NCBI RefSeq assembly: GCF_014323705.1
Contig: NZ_JABVEC010000024.1
Location: 53,123 to 117,122, forward strand
Source: Actinomadura alba
GTDB taxonomy: Bacteria; Actinomycetota; Actinomycetes; Streptosporangiales; Streptosporangiaceae
DNA length: 64,000 nucleotides
Direction of reading: 5' to 3'
Part shown: positions 1 through 10,330 of the stretch, one piece after another
Position numbering within the stretch: position 1 is the stretch's first letter
How the letters are laid out: every line of letters starts with the position of its first letter
Notes under the pieces: generated by a model
What the model was told of the DNA's origin: nothing
The model's database searches: none
What the model saw: the letters and a program-made list of their open reading frames with translations, nothing else
Position numbers and translations under genes: made by a program

Positions 1-2656
1 TCAGGTCGGCGGCGTCGCGGGCATTGAGCAGCATGTCTCCGACCTGCATCGCGTCGGGCCGGCCGTGACCGTCGACGACATAGCCGCCGTCGGGATCGGG
101 CGGCACCTGTTGCGCCAGGTCGCGCATGTTCTGCTCGTCCGGCGAGAAGAACGACCGGCCGGCCGGGGTCTCCTCGCTCATGCGATAGACGTCGTGCAAG
201 TGCGGCGGGAGGTTCTCCGGCACCGGGGCCGGTTGCTGCGGGTCCTGGGCGTCCGGCTCAGCGCCGTCCTGCGTTCCCGATCCCTCGTGCACCTCGGTGC
301 CATCCGGGCCGGTACCGGGTTCCGGCGGCCCGGCACCCACCTCTGGTCCTGAGCCCGGTTCCTGCGGCCCGGCACCCACCTCTGGACCCGGACCCGGTTC
401 CTGCGGCCCCGAACCGACCTCCGGCCCCGAACCGACCTCCGGCCCTGAACCGACCTGTGGCCCTGGACCGGCCTCCGGGCCGGTACCCGGTTCCGATGGC
501 CCGGGGCCGACCTCCGGGCTCGGACCCGGTTCCGGCGGCCCCGCACCCACTTCGGGCCCGGAGCCCACCTCGGGCGGTGCGGGAGTCGTCTGTGGCCCCG
601 TACCGTCCGGCGTTCCGGTGCCGGGGGGCGGGGTGGCCTCCGGCGGGCGGGCGTACGCGCGTGGCGGGCGGGAGGGAGGGCCTTCGGCCCTTCCCTCGCC
701 CCCCGGTCGGGCTGGGGGCCTGTCGCCCCTGCCCGCGTGGTCTGTACGAGGGTCGGGCGTGCGGCCCGCCGCAGGCGCGTCGCCGGCCGGACGACCGGGG
801 TCACCGGCCCGCTCGGGCGTGCGCGGAGGCGAGCCCGACGGCGAACCGCTCTGGCCCGAAGGGCGTGAGCCGTCTCCTGCCGTACGAGGAGGAGCGCCGG
901 CCGATGGCGCGCCCGCCGGGGAACCTCCCGGCGCGGCTCCGCCCATGGGGAACGCGCCGGCCGGTCCGCCGGAGCGGCCGTCGGACATCGGGGCTCCCGC
1001 TCCGCCCGGGGGCACCGGAGCGGCCCCTCCCGGCTGTGCCTGAGAGCCCGGCGCGGAGCCCGGATCTGCGGCACCGGCCAGGGACGTGCCTTCCTTCGGG
1101 CCGTCGAAGCGGCCCGGCGAGCCGCCATCCTGCGGATCGCCGCCCTGCGTCCCGGACGGCGCCCCATGGGACGTCCCGGGATCGGCGGGGGCGGCGTGGC
1201 CGCCGCTCGGCGAGGACTGTGTCGAGGATCCGGACGAGTCGCCGACGGTCTGGGTGTTCAGCGCGTCGGCGACCCGGTTGCCCGAAGGACTCGACCCGTT
1301 GCCGTCTCCGGTCGTGCCGGCGCCGCCGCCACCATGCTGTGCGCCCCCGCCGCCGTCGGCGGAGGAAAGGACCGAGGGTGAACCGCCGCCGGACGTCGAC
1401 GCCGCCTGACCATCGGATCCACCGGCGTGCCCGGAGCCTCCGCCGGCGGACGCGTTCGCCGAGGAAGAGCCGTCGGAGCCGCCCGCGCTCATCGTGGTGC
1501 CACTCGATCCGCCGTCGGCGGAACCGCCCCCACCGGCCAGGTTCGAGCCCGACGGGCCGGATCCGGAGGAACCGGAGCCATCCGAACCGGACGAGCCCGA
1601 GCCGCCCGAACCGGAGCCGCCCGAACCGGAGTCGCCCGACCCAGAGCCGCCCGAACCCGATGAACCGGAGTCCGAGCCGCCCGAACCGGAGGACCCGTCG
1701 CCGGACCCACCGCCGCCGGGAGCGCCGGGATCTGCCGCCCCGCCCAGGTTCGGCGAGCCGACCTGGGGGACGTCGACGTCGCCGAGACCGCCCTTGGCAC
1801 CGCCGACGGCGCCACCGAACGCACCGGAGGTGGCGCTCTTGGCCAGCCCTTCGGCGGTGAGCGGTTCACCGGAGATCGCCGCGCTGGCGACGGTGCCGGC
1901 GACCCCGCCGATCCCCTCGGACAGGCCCTCGCGGGCGGCTCCCCTCAGCATGCCCCCGAGCGCGCTCTCGGCGCCCTCGCCCAGCCCCGGCACCCTGCCC
2001 ATCCCGACGCCGATCCCGCCGGAGATGACGCCACCGATGACCCCGTCGAGGGCGGCCGCGCCCGTCTTGCTCCAGTCGACTTTCTCGCGGTCGCCCTTCG
2101 CGATCTGGATTCCCTGGATCGCGAGGTCCAGCAGCACGCCCTCGAGAAGGCCGCGCGCCACGTCCTTGGCGATGGCGATGAGCAGTCTCTGCAAGATCGT
2201 CCGCGAGGTGATCTGAGCCGCCACCTGGACCGCGGGGATCGCCGCCGTTGAGGCCCCGAACGTCGCGAACGCCGCGGCGATGAGTGAGATGATCTCGATC
2301 GCCGTGATGATCAACAGGGCGATGAACATGTACTTCGCGTACTCGATCTCGTTCGCGCCGTTGTTCATCGCCTGGGCGAGCGCCTGGCACGCCTGCGACA
2401 GCTTGGTCAGGTACTGCGGATCGGTGGAGACGTAGGTCTCGAAGTGCCTTCTGAAGGCCTCGGCGCCCACGCTGTCGACGGTGCCGAGCACCTTCGTCGC
2501 CGTCGCCTGGAGGTCACCGATCAGTTCGTTGATGTCGGTGGCGGCCTCGACCCACGCGTCGGCGCCACGCCGCATCGCCGTCTCGTCGCCCTCGGGCCAG
2601 TCCGACCCGACGATCCATTCCAGCCACTGAAGTTCGGAGGGGAGTACGAGGCCCAC
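1..2656 (-). CDS. CpnT-like WXG100-domain exported effector/toxin, C-terminus cut by window edge
   Basis: The frame is open from a GTG at 2656 to the window edge (885 codons, no stop), so the C-terminus, where a toxin domain would sit, is not visible. Residues 1-100 are helical and tryptophan-rich (LPSELQWLEWIVGSDWPEGD) and resemble the N-terminal domain of actinobacterial CpnT-like proteins. A hydrophobic segment follows at 109-133, then Gly/Ala-rich helices, a Gly/Ser linker (about 305-385), a long Pro/Gly/Ala region and degenerate GPEVG repeats (about 690-780). Normal complexity returns near 815 (LHDVYRMSEETPAG, then a VVDGHGRPDA stretch), probably the start of the effector domain. The gene begins one sense codon after the stop of the WXG100 gene and in the same frame. 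Export by an ESX-type system is inferred from family knowledge. An alternative is a structural surface protein. Confidence 0.72.
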   Translation of the reverse strand, partial: MGLVLPSELQWLEWIVGSDWPEGDETAMRRGADAWVEAATDINELIGDLQATATKVLGTVDSVGAEAFRRHFETYVSTDPQYLTKLSQACQALAQAMNNGANEIEYAKYMFIALLIITAIEIISLIAAAFATFGASTAAIPAVQVAAQITSRTILQRLLIAIAKDVARGLLEGVLLDLAIQGIQIAKGDREKVDWSKTGAAALDGVIGGVISGGIGVGMGRVPGLGEGAESALGGMLRGAAREGLSEGIGGVAGTVASAAISGEPLTAEGLAKSATSGAFGGAVGGAKGGLGDVDVPQVGSPNLGGAADPGAPGGGGSGDGSSGSGGSDSGSSGSGGSGSGDSGSGGSGSGGSGSSGSDGSGSSGSGPSGSNLAGGGGSADGGSSGTTMSAGGSDGSSSANASAGGGSGHAGGSDGQAASTSGGGSPSVLSSADGGGGAQHGGGGAGTTGDGNGSSPSGNRVADALNTQTVGDSSGSSTQSSPSGGHAAPADPGTSHGAPSGTQGGDPQDGGSPGRFDGPKEGTSLAGAADPGSAPGSQAQPGGAAPVPPGGAGAPMSDGRSGGPAGAFPMGGAAPGGSPAGAPSAGAPPRTAGDGSRPSGQSGSPSGSPPRTPERAGDPGRPAGDAPAAGRTPDPRTDHAGRGDRPPARPGGEGRAEGPPSRPPRAYARPPEATPPPGTGTPDGTGPQTTPAPPEVGSGPEVGAGPPEPGPSPEVGPGPSEPGTGPEAGPGPQVGSGPEVGSGPEVGSGPQEPGPGPEVGAGPQEPGSGPEVGAGPPEPGTGPDGTEVHEGSGTQDGAEPDAQDPQQPAPVPENLPPHLHDVYRMSEETPAGRSFFSPDEQNMRDLAQQVPPDPDGGYVVDGHGRPDAMQVGDMLLNARDAADL
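311..590 (-). repeat. Degenerate GPEVGxGP / GPxEPGxGP coding repeat
   Basis: Units coding for GPEVG(S/A)GP, GPQEPG and GPEAGPGP are tandemly repeated inside the large CpnT-like gene. At DNA level this appears as recurring ggcccggaacc/gacctccgg blocks. It is a proline-glycine spacer between the N-terminal secretion-type domain and the C-terminal domain. Copy number is likely to vary between strains. Confidence 0.7.
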
Positions 2657-2659
2657 GCT

Positions 2660-2977
2660 CTAACGCCGCCCCACGCCCTTGACCGCGCTGACGGACCCCT
2701 CTTCGGCCTTCTGGTAGATCTTCGCCATCTCGTCGAGGCCGGTCTTGATCTCCGTCAGGCTCTTACTGAGGTCGCCGAACTGCTTGAGGACCTTCTCGGC
2801 GTGCTTGAGGTAGTCCCCTTCGAACTGCTTGCCGGTGTCATCCGCGCCCCAGCACTTGCCCTCCGCGGACAACTTGCCGTCCAAGGCGTCGTGGATCTTC
2901 CCGAGCTGCTTCGAACCCTCCGTGAAACCCTCGGCCGAACGTCTCAGCCCCGCCGGATCGACCCGGAGCTCACTCAT
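2660..2977 (-). CDS. WXG100-family small protein
   Basis: A 105-residue all-helical protein with no signal peptide. Residues 43-44 give the W-G turn (CWGADDTGKQFEGDY at 42-56) between two amphipathic helices, as in ESAT-6-like WXG100 proteins. These are exported as helical-hairpin dimers by type VII systems. Length fits the family. It lies between a YbaB-like gene upstream and the CpnT-like gene downstream, all on the minus strand and closely spaced, so the three are probably one transcript. The likely role is a secretion partner or chaperone of the large protein. No ESX ATPase is visible in the window, so the secretion machine must be elsewhere. Confidence 0.75.
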   Translation of the reverse strand: MSELRVDPAGLRRSAEGFTEGSKQLGKIHDALDGKLSAEGKCWGADDTGKQFEGDYLKHAEKVLKQFGDLSKSLTEIKTGLDEMAKIYQKAEEGSVSAVKGVGRR

Positions 2978-3022
2978 CGCCCACCTGTTTTCAACTTTTC
3001 AACTGACAATCCGCCGGCAGCG

Positions 3023-3433
3023 TCACTTGTCGCGCAACCCGTAGCGTTCCTTCATCGCGTCGAGGTCGTCCGGGCGTTCCGGGAGAACCTTCGAGAGGTC
3101 GGTTCGGCCCACGCCGCCATCTGACGTGTCGGTGGGCACCAGCGGTTCCAGCACCGCCCGTACCTGATCGCCGACCTGCGCGGCGGCCTCGTTGACGGCG
3201 GCGAGCACGCACTCGGCGAGCTCGGACGGCGATAGCTTCCGGTACACCCGGGGGTCGAATTCCAGGCCCGACAGCCGGCCCTGCGCGCCCACCGTGACCG
3301 TCACCATGCCGTCCGCCGCTTCGACGGTGGCCTGCGCGGAGCCCATCTGCCGTTGCAGGTCCTGGAGCTGAGAGCGCTTGGTGCGATACTGCTTCATCAG
3401 CTCGTCGATATGAGCCTGCAGGTCCTCCCGCAT
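3023..3433 (-). CDS. YbaB/EbfC-like nucleoid-associated family protein
   Basis: 136 residues from ATG 3433. The helical N-terminus (AHIDELMKQYRTKRSQLQDL) is followed by a beta region (GMVTVTVGAQGRLSGLEFDP) and a helix, the layout of the YbaB/EbfC DNA-binding fold. A longer frame opens at TTG 3490 with a GTG at 3481, but the extra 19 residues look non-homologous and the ATG has a G-rich stretch before it. In actinobacteria such proteins often sit with WXG100 and CpnT-like genes, unlike the recR-linked housekeeping copy. A role in regulating, or being co-exported with, the WXG locus is inference. It is the first gene of the presumed three-gene transcript. Confidence 0.72.
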   Translation of the reverse strand: MREDLQAHIDELMKQYRTKRSQLQDLQRQMGSAQATVEAADGMVTVTVGAQGRLSGLEFDPRVYRKLSPSELAECVLAAVNEAAAQVGDQVRAVLEPLVPTDTSDGGVGRTDLSKVLPERPDDLDAMKERYGLRDK

Positions 3434-3657
3434 CCGGCCCGCCCCCGATTCCCGCGTACTGCGCCATGACCCCGAATTCACCCTATACAAACCGAAGTTT
3501 TACCTGGCACCCCGCAGAAATCAAGCTGAACACCTCACCGACGGCGAAGTGTTGCGTAACCGCCCATCGGCGCCCGTGCATCAAGGCAGGGGTCTACGAG
3601 GGCGGACCGGCCGGGGCGGCCACGCGGTGCCGCGGTGCCGGCGGAATCGCAGGACGG

Positions 3658-5775
<2,118 letters not shown>

Positions 5776-5929
5776 TGCTCCTCCTGGTCGGCCTCGGGCA
5801 CTGATCGACGTGCCGGCCCGGGCCCAGATTCAACCGTACGTGGTGCCGGTGACATTCCCGGCCCGAACACCGAGTGCCTGACACACCGAGAGCGCATGGT
5901 CACCGAGCGGCACCGGCTCGTCATACGAT

Positions 5930-5967
5930 CTTCGATCAGGAGGGGACGGACTCCTCGTAGATCGAAG
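5930..5967 (+). promoter_or_regulatory. Inverted repeat in leader of first GDPD gene
   Basis: CTTCGATC at 5930-5937 is matched exactly by GATCGAAG at 5960-5967, and AGGAG at 5938-5942 by CTCCT at 5951-5955. It lies 28 bp before the GDPD start codon and within the uvrB/GDPD divergent region. It may be an operator or a leader hairpin that traps an SD-like AGGAGG. Function is unknown. Confidence 0.5.
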
Positions 5968-5995
5968 ACGTATCGCCTCGTGGGAGAGGAGTCTG

Positions 5996-6946
5996 ATGTC
6001 CCGACCATTCCGCCTTGCCGCCGTGGTGGCGGCCGCCTCGGCGATCCTGCTCACCGCCGCACCGGCCACCGCCGCACCGGACCCGCCCCCGTCTCCGCCG
6101 ACCGCCGTCGCGGCCACGACGGCGATCACGCCCGCGCACGTATCCGCCTCGGTGCCGGCCGCGCCGGCGAAGGTCGTCAACGTCGCCCACCGCGGTGCGT
6201 CCGCGTACGCGCCGGAGAACACCATGGCGGCCTTCCGGCTCGCGCGGACCCAGCGGGCGGACATGTTCGAGCTGGACGTGCAGGAGACCCGGGACCACGA
6301 GCTCGTGCTGATGCACGACACCACGCTGGCCCGCACCACCAACGTGGAGGAGGTCTTCCCCGAACGGGCCCCGTGGCAGGTCGCCGACTTCGAACTCGCC
6401 GAGATCCGCAGGCTGGACGCCGGGTCGTGGTTCGGCCCGGGGTTCCAGGGCGAGCCGGTCCCCACGCTCGGCGAAGCGCTGCGGGAGATGCGCGGCAGTG
6501 GGCTCGGTCTGCTGCTGGAGATCAAGGCCGCCGAACTCTACCCCGGCATCGAGCACGCGCTGGCCGAGGAACTGCGCCGCCACCCGTACTGGCTGAGCAC
6601 CAACCGCTGGGAGCGGCGCCTGGTCGTGCAGTCCTTCAACTGGCAATGCATGCGGGCCCTCAAGGGCATCCTGCCGTGGGTGCCGGTCGGCCTGCTCGGC
6701 GCACCGGCCGCCGAACGGCTGCCGCGGGTCTCGCAGTTCGCCGATCAGATCAACCCGCCCTTCCACGGCCTGACCGCCGAGTACGTCGCACAGGTGCACG
6801 CGCTGCGCATGGACGTGTTCACCTGGAGCGTGCAAGACCCGGCGATCATGCGACAGGTGATCGCGCATGGCGTCGACGGCGTCATCACCGACCGGCCGGA
6901 CATTCTCCACAGCGTGCTCGCGCAGGGGCCGGCCCGGAGCCCGTGA
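5996..6946 (+). CDS. Secreted glycerophosphodiester phosphodiesterase (paralog 1)
   Basis: 316 residues. An N-terminal signal peptide (RLAAVVAAASAILLTAAPATA, cut near residue 27) is followed by a Pro/Ala spacer, then a complete GDPD TIM barrel. Catalytic signatures are AHRGAS with PENT near 62-73, the metal-binding ELDVQET near 93, and LMHDTTL near 104, giving the His/Glu/Asp/His set. The enzyme hydrolyses deacylated phospholipid headgroups to glycerol-3-phosphate and an alcohol outside the cell. SD gggagagga precedes ATG 5996. It is closely related to the gene at 8285, sharing long identical stretches. The two flank a minus-strand sensor kinase, which suggests local duplication around it. 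Confidence 0.93.
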   Translation: MSRPFRLAAVVAAASAILLTAAPATAAPDPPPSPPTAVAATTAITPAHVSASVPAAPAKVVNVAHRGASAYAPENTMAAFRLARTQRADMFELDVQETRDHELVLMHDTTLARTTNVEEVFPERAPWQVADFELAEIRRLDAGSWFGPGFQGEPVPTLGEALREMRGSGLGLLLEIKAAELYPGIEHALAEELRRHPYWLSTNRWERRLVVQSFNWQCMRALKGILPWVPVGLLGAPAAERLPRVSQFADQINPPFHGLTAEYVAQVHALRMDVFTWSVQDPAIMRQVIAHGVDGVITDRPDILHSVLAQGPARSP

Positions 6947-6953
6947 GGGCGGA

Positions 6954-8192
6954 TCACGCCTTCTGGGGCGCCGCGACCGATCCTGCGGGCAGCGGGACCC
7001 GGGCACGGACCGCATAGCCGCCCCCGGCGCCGGCGCTCGCCTCGAACACGCCGCCAAGCGCGGTGACCCGTTCACGCAGCCCCACCAGCCCGTTTCCGCC
7101 ACTCGGCAGTCCGTGGTCGGGCCGCGCCGAGGGAGCGTCGTTCTCGACCCGTACCTCGATCGCGTCCGGCAGATGGTGGAGTGCCACCCGGGCGGTCACC
7201 GCCCCCGCGTGCTTGTGAACGTTGGTGAGCGCCTCCTGGACGACCCGGTAGGCCGTGCCGGCGATCGCGGCGGGCAGCGTGCGCTCGTCGCCCTGGACGG
7301 TCAGAGTGACCTCGAGCCCGGCCGCGCGGGACTGGCCGACCAGCCCCCGGATGTCGTCGATGCCCGGCGCGGGCAGCGCGGCGGCGTTCTCGCCGAGCCG
7401 CAGGACCCCGATGACCTGGCGCAGTTCGTCGAGCGCCTGGCGGCCCATGTCGCCGATCACGCCCGCCGCCTCGGCCGCCCTCTGCGGATCGCGCTTGGCG
7501 ATCGCCCGGACCGCTCCCGCCTGTACGACCATGACGCTCACCCGGTTGGCCACCACGTCGTGCATCTCGCGGGCGATGCGGGTGCGCTCCTCGGTCCTCG
7601 CCCGCTCGGCCAGCAGATGCTGCTCACGCTCCAGCCGCGCCGTGCGTTCCTGCAATGAGGCGACCAGCTGCTTGCGGGTGCCCATGTAGAGGCCGAGCAG
7701 CGTGGGCGGGGTGACGAAGACGACACCGACCACGACGAGCACCCAGAACGGCTCCCCCGTCTCGAGCGCGGGGCCCGGCTGGGCGACGACACTGACGATC
7801 GCCAGCGCGCCGGTGATCAACACGACCCGGCGAGAGGCGGCGTAGGCGCCCAGCGTATAGAAGGCGATCAGGACGGACAGCACGCCGGCTCCGGTCGCGG
7901 TGCCGACCACGATGCAGGCCGTCGCGACGAGTACGGGAAAGCGGCGGCGCACCACGAGCGTCAGGCCCAGCAGGACGCTGGCCACGCTGATCACCGGTGC
8001 CGGCAGGAAGTACTCCTCGGTGGCGAACCAGGTGATGACGCCGTCGAGGCAGGCCGCGCTGAGCGCCAGGGCGATGTCGAGCGCCCGTGAGCGCCGCCGT
8101 GGCCACCAGGCGATCCCCCGATCGAGTTGCATAAAGGGAGCGTAAAGCAGGTCGGCGACGGCTGGGTTACGGAACCGACTCCTAGCGGCCAC
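6954..8192 (-). CDS. Two-component sensor histidine kinase, NarL/HisKA_3 class (orphan)
   Basis: 412 residues. Several membrane helices occupy about 35-190, followed by a coiled-coil (LQERTARLEREQHLLAE) and the HisKA_3 phosphoacceptor REMHDVVANRVSV with the His. A HATPase domain follows (N-box EALTNVHKHAG, G-box GNGLVGLRERV). Such kinases normally pair with a LuxR-type response regulator, but none is adjacent: the neighbours are two GDPD genes pointing the opposite way. I kept GTG 8192 because GGTGAG lies six bases before it. ATG 8132 would drop 20 residues but lacks an SD. Signal and partner are unknown. A link to envelope phospholipid turnover is only suggested by position. Confidence 0.9.
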   Translation of the reverse strand: MAARSRFRNPAVADLLYAPFMQLDRGIAWWPRRRSRALDIALALSAACLDGVITWFATEEYFLPAPVISVASVLLGLTLVVRRRFPVLVATACIVVGTATGAGVLSVLIAFYTLGAYAASRRVVLITGALAIVSVVAQPGPALETGEPFWVLVVVGVVFVTPPTLLGLYMGTRKQLVASLQERTARLEREQHLLAERARTEERTRIAREMHDVVANRVSVMVVQAGAVRAIAKRDPQRAAEAAGVIGDMGRQALDELRQVIGVLRLGENAAALPAPGIDDIRGLVGQSRAAGLEVTLTVQGDERTLPAAIAGTAYRVVQEALTNVHKHAGAVTARVALHHLPDAIEVRVENDAPSARPDHGLPSGGNGLVGLRERVTALGGVFEASAGAGGGYAVRARVPLPAGSVAAPQKA

Positions 8193-8284
8193 CCGCTGCT
8201 CACCGAGTGCTTGCCGTTACGCTGCCGAACCTCCACAAAGTCAGAGGGAACAGGCAAACCGCCCTCTTTGGGGAGGAAGCACTC

Positions 8285-9196
8285 ATGCTTAGGCAGCTTG
8301 GACCTCTTGCCCTCGCGACCCTCGCGCCCCTCGCCCTCTGTGTTCCGGTGGCCCGAGCCACATCCGTCCCCACCGCGGCCGCCCACGCCGACCACGCCGC
8401 CCACGCCCTGACCTGGTCCGCCTTACAGGACCCGTCCGACGACGACAGGCGGGTTCTGAACATCGCCCACCGCGGAGCGTCCGACCAAGCGCCCGAGAAC
8501 ACGCTCGCTGCCTTCCGGGCCGCCCGCGAACGCGGCGCGAACGTGATCGAGCTGGACGTTCAGGAGACCAAGGACCACAAGCTCGTCGTGGTGCACGACA
8601 CGACGCTCGGCCGTACCACCAACGCCGAGAAGATCTTCCCGGGCAAGAGCCCGTGGCGCGTCCGCGATCTCACCCTCGCGCAGATCCGCAAGCTCGACGC
8701 CGGCTCGTGGCACGGATCCGAGTACAAGGACCAGCGCGTCCCGACACTGGCGAGCACCCTGCGCGAGATGCAGGGCAGCGGGCTCGACATGCTCCTGGAG
8801 GTCAAGTCGCCGTCGCTGTATCCCGGGATCGGCGAGCGGGTGGCCGGCGAACTCCGTAAGCACCCGGACTGGCTGAACCAGGATCGCGTCATCGTCCAGA
8901 GCTTCGACTGGCCGTTCGTCCGCGACTTCCACAACCGGCTGCCCAGCGTGCCCACCGGCCTGCTCGGCACGCCCTCCCGAGCGAGCCTCAGCGACGCCGC
9001 GACGTACGCCGACTACATCAATCCGCCGCAAGCGAACGCGACCCCCGGCTACGTCGAGAGCGTGCACAAGCATGGGATGCGGGTCCTGCCCTGGACGGTC
9101 AACGACGCCTCGACGATGCGCCGGCTCCTCAAGAACGGGGCCGACGGCATCATCACCAACCGACCCGGCACACTGCAGAGCGTCAACGGCGGCTGA
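8285..9196 (+). CDS. Secreted glycerophosphodiester phosphodiesterase (paralog 2)
   Basis: 303 residues from ATG 8285, preceded by the SD ggggagga. An upstream TTG frame exists but would bury the signal peptide. Signal sequence LGPLALATLAPLALCVPVARA is followed by a spacer and the GDPD barrel. Motifs are AHRGAS/PENT near 61, IELDVQETKD near 90 and VVHDTTL near 104. Extracellular glycerophosphodiester hydrolysis for phosphate/glycerol recovery is the family role. The leader contains a hairpin (AGAGGG paired with CCCTCT, about 8239-8267) just before the SD, which could modulate translation. Promoter space is shared with the divergent kinase gene. Confidence 0.92.
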   Translation: MLRQLGPLALATLAPLALCVPVARATSVPTAAAHADHAAHALTWSALQDPSDDDRRVLNIAHRGASDQAPENTLAAFRAARERGANVIELDVQETKDHKLVVVHDTTLGRTTNAEKIFPGKSPWRVRDLTLAQIRKLDAGSWHGSEYKDQRVPTLASTLREMQGSGLDMLLEVKSPSLYPGIGERVAGELRKHPDWLNQDRVIVQSFDWPFVRDFHNRLPSVPTGLLGTPSRASLSDAATYADYINPPQANATPGYVESVHKHGMRVLPWTVNDASTMRRLLKNGADGIITNRPGTLQSVNGG

Positions 9197-9270
9197 CCCG
9201 GCCGCCCGGACGCGCTCGGGTGGCACGATCCGGCACTGGCCGGCGGATGTCCACGGCGCCACCTGACGCG

Positions 9271-9276
9271 TATCGT
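9271..9276 (+). promoter_or_regulatory. -10 hexamer TATCGT of a leaderless gene
   Basis: TATCGT ends eight bases before GTG 9285 and no SD is present. This is the spacing expected when transcription starts at the start codon. Confidence 0.5.
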
Positions 9277-9284
9277 CAACTGGC

Positions 9285-9686
9285 GTGAGCTACTGGACCC
9301 CACCCCCGTTTCCCCACCCGGCCGGTGACGAACCCGTGCTCTTCATGATCGGAGACGTGGGGGTGACGAACAGCTCGGTGATCCTGCCGCACGGCCGTTA
9401 CCCGCTCCGGGGAACGACGTGGACGGTCAGCAACCAGACCTTCGTGACCAGCGGCACCCCCGGGTGGGCCGTCGCCCTCGCGATCATCGGCTTCTTCTTC
9501 GTCTGCGTCTTCAGCCTGTTCTTCCTGATCGCCAAGGAATCCCGCGTGCACGGCTTCATCGAGGTCGGCGTGCACGGCCCCGGCGGCTTCTACCACGCCA
9601 CGCGGATCGCCGCCATCGACCCGTACACGGCGCAGTGGGTGCACCAGCAGGTCTCGCAGGCGCAGGCCTTGGCCGCCGCCATCTGA
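9285..9686 (+). CDS. Small single-pass membrane protein, function unknown
   Basis: 133 residues. An N-terminal soluble part (DVGVTNSSVILPHGRYPLRG) resembles a short beta domain. It is followed by a strong membrane segment at about 64-86 (VALAIIGFFFVCVFSLFFLI) and a C-terminal domain with GFIEVGVHGPGGFYHATRI and a helical tail. I do not recognise the family. There is no signal peptide cleavage site. It is convergent with coaE, leaving 14 bp between stops, and is probably transcribed alone from a leaderless promoter. It may be a membrane-anchored sensor or scaffold, but nothing in the context indicates a role. Confidence 0.7.
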   Translation: MSYWTPPPFPHPAGDEPVLFMIGDVGVTNSSVILPHGRYPLRGTTWTVSNQTFVTSGTPGWAVALAIIGFFFVCVFSLFFLIAKESRVHGFIEVGVHGPGGFYHATRIAAIDPYTAQWVHQQVSQAQALAAAI

Positions 9687-9700
9687 ACCACGCCGCCCAC

Positions 9701-10303
9701 TCAGGCCGAGGCGGCCCGGGCGGTGAGCTCCGCCCAGAGCGCGTCGACCCGCTTGTCCAGTTCCTCCAGCGAACCGGAGTTGTCGATCACATGCGTGGCC
9801 ACCGCGCGGCGCTGCTCACGGGAGGCCTGCGCGGCGATCCGGGCGCGGGCGTCGGCCTCGGTCATGCCACGCCGCTCCATCAGCCGTTCCACCTGCACCT
9901 CGACCGGCACATCGACGACCACCACCACGTCCTGCAGCCCGGCCAGCCCCTTCTCGACCAGCAGCGGCATGTCGAAGACCACGACCGCGCCGGGTGCGGC
10001 CGCCTCAAGTAGTTCCGCCGACCGGCGGGCGATCAACGGATGCGTGATGGCGTTCAGCGCCGCGCGGCGCTCGTCGTCGGCGAACACGATCGATCCGAGC
10101 GCGGGCCGGTCGAGCGTCCCGTCGGGGAGCAAGATGCCCTCGCCGAACTCCGCGACGATCGCGGCCAGGCCCGGCGTGCCCGGCCGCACCACCTCGCGCG
10201 CGATGAGATCGGCGTCGATCAGCTCAGCGCCCAGCGCGACCAGCCGCTTGGAGACCTCGCTCTTGCCCGACCCGATCCCGCCGGTCAACCCCACTCGCAG
10301 CAC
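9701..10303 (-). CDS. coaE: Dephospho-CoA kinase
   Basis: 200 residues, standard length for the stand-alone enzyme. It phosphorylates the 3'-OH of dephospho-CoA, the last step of coenzyme A synthesis. P-loop LTGGIGSGKSEVS lies at residues 6-18, followed by IDADLIAREVVRPGTPG (substrate site) and FDMPLLVEKG. Many actinobacterial CoaE proteins carry a C-terminal UPF0157 extension, which is absent here. Start GTG 10303 is preceded by a TACGCT hexamer six bases upstream and no SD, so the mRNA is probably leaderless. Position between rpsA and uvrB is the usual actinobacterial one. Confidence 0.96.
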   Translation of the reverse strand: MLRVGLTGGIGSGKSEVSKRLVALGAELIDADLIAREVVRPGTPGLAAIVAEFGEGILLPDGTLDRPALGSIVFADDERRAALNAITHPLIARRSAELLEAAAPGAVVVFDMPLLVEKGLAGLQDVVVVVDVPVEVQVERLMERRGMTEADARARIAAQASREQRRAVATHVIDNSGSLEELDKRVDALWAELTARAASA

Positions 10304-10309
10304 GGGGCG

Positions 10310-10315
10310 AGCGTA
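10310..10315 (-). promoter_or_regulatory. -10 hexamer TACGCT for leaderless coaE
   Basis: On the minus strand TACGCT lies six bases before GTG 10303, with no SD in between. Confidence 0.5.
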
Positions 10316-10330
10316 CCCGACCCCCGCCCG

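Noticed and set aside
5776..5995. SOS box for uvrB
   Set aside because: Looked for GAAC-n4-GTTC on both strands and found none, so LexA control is not supported.
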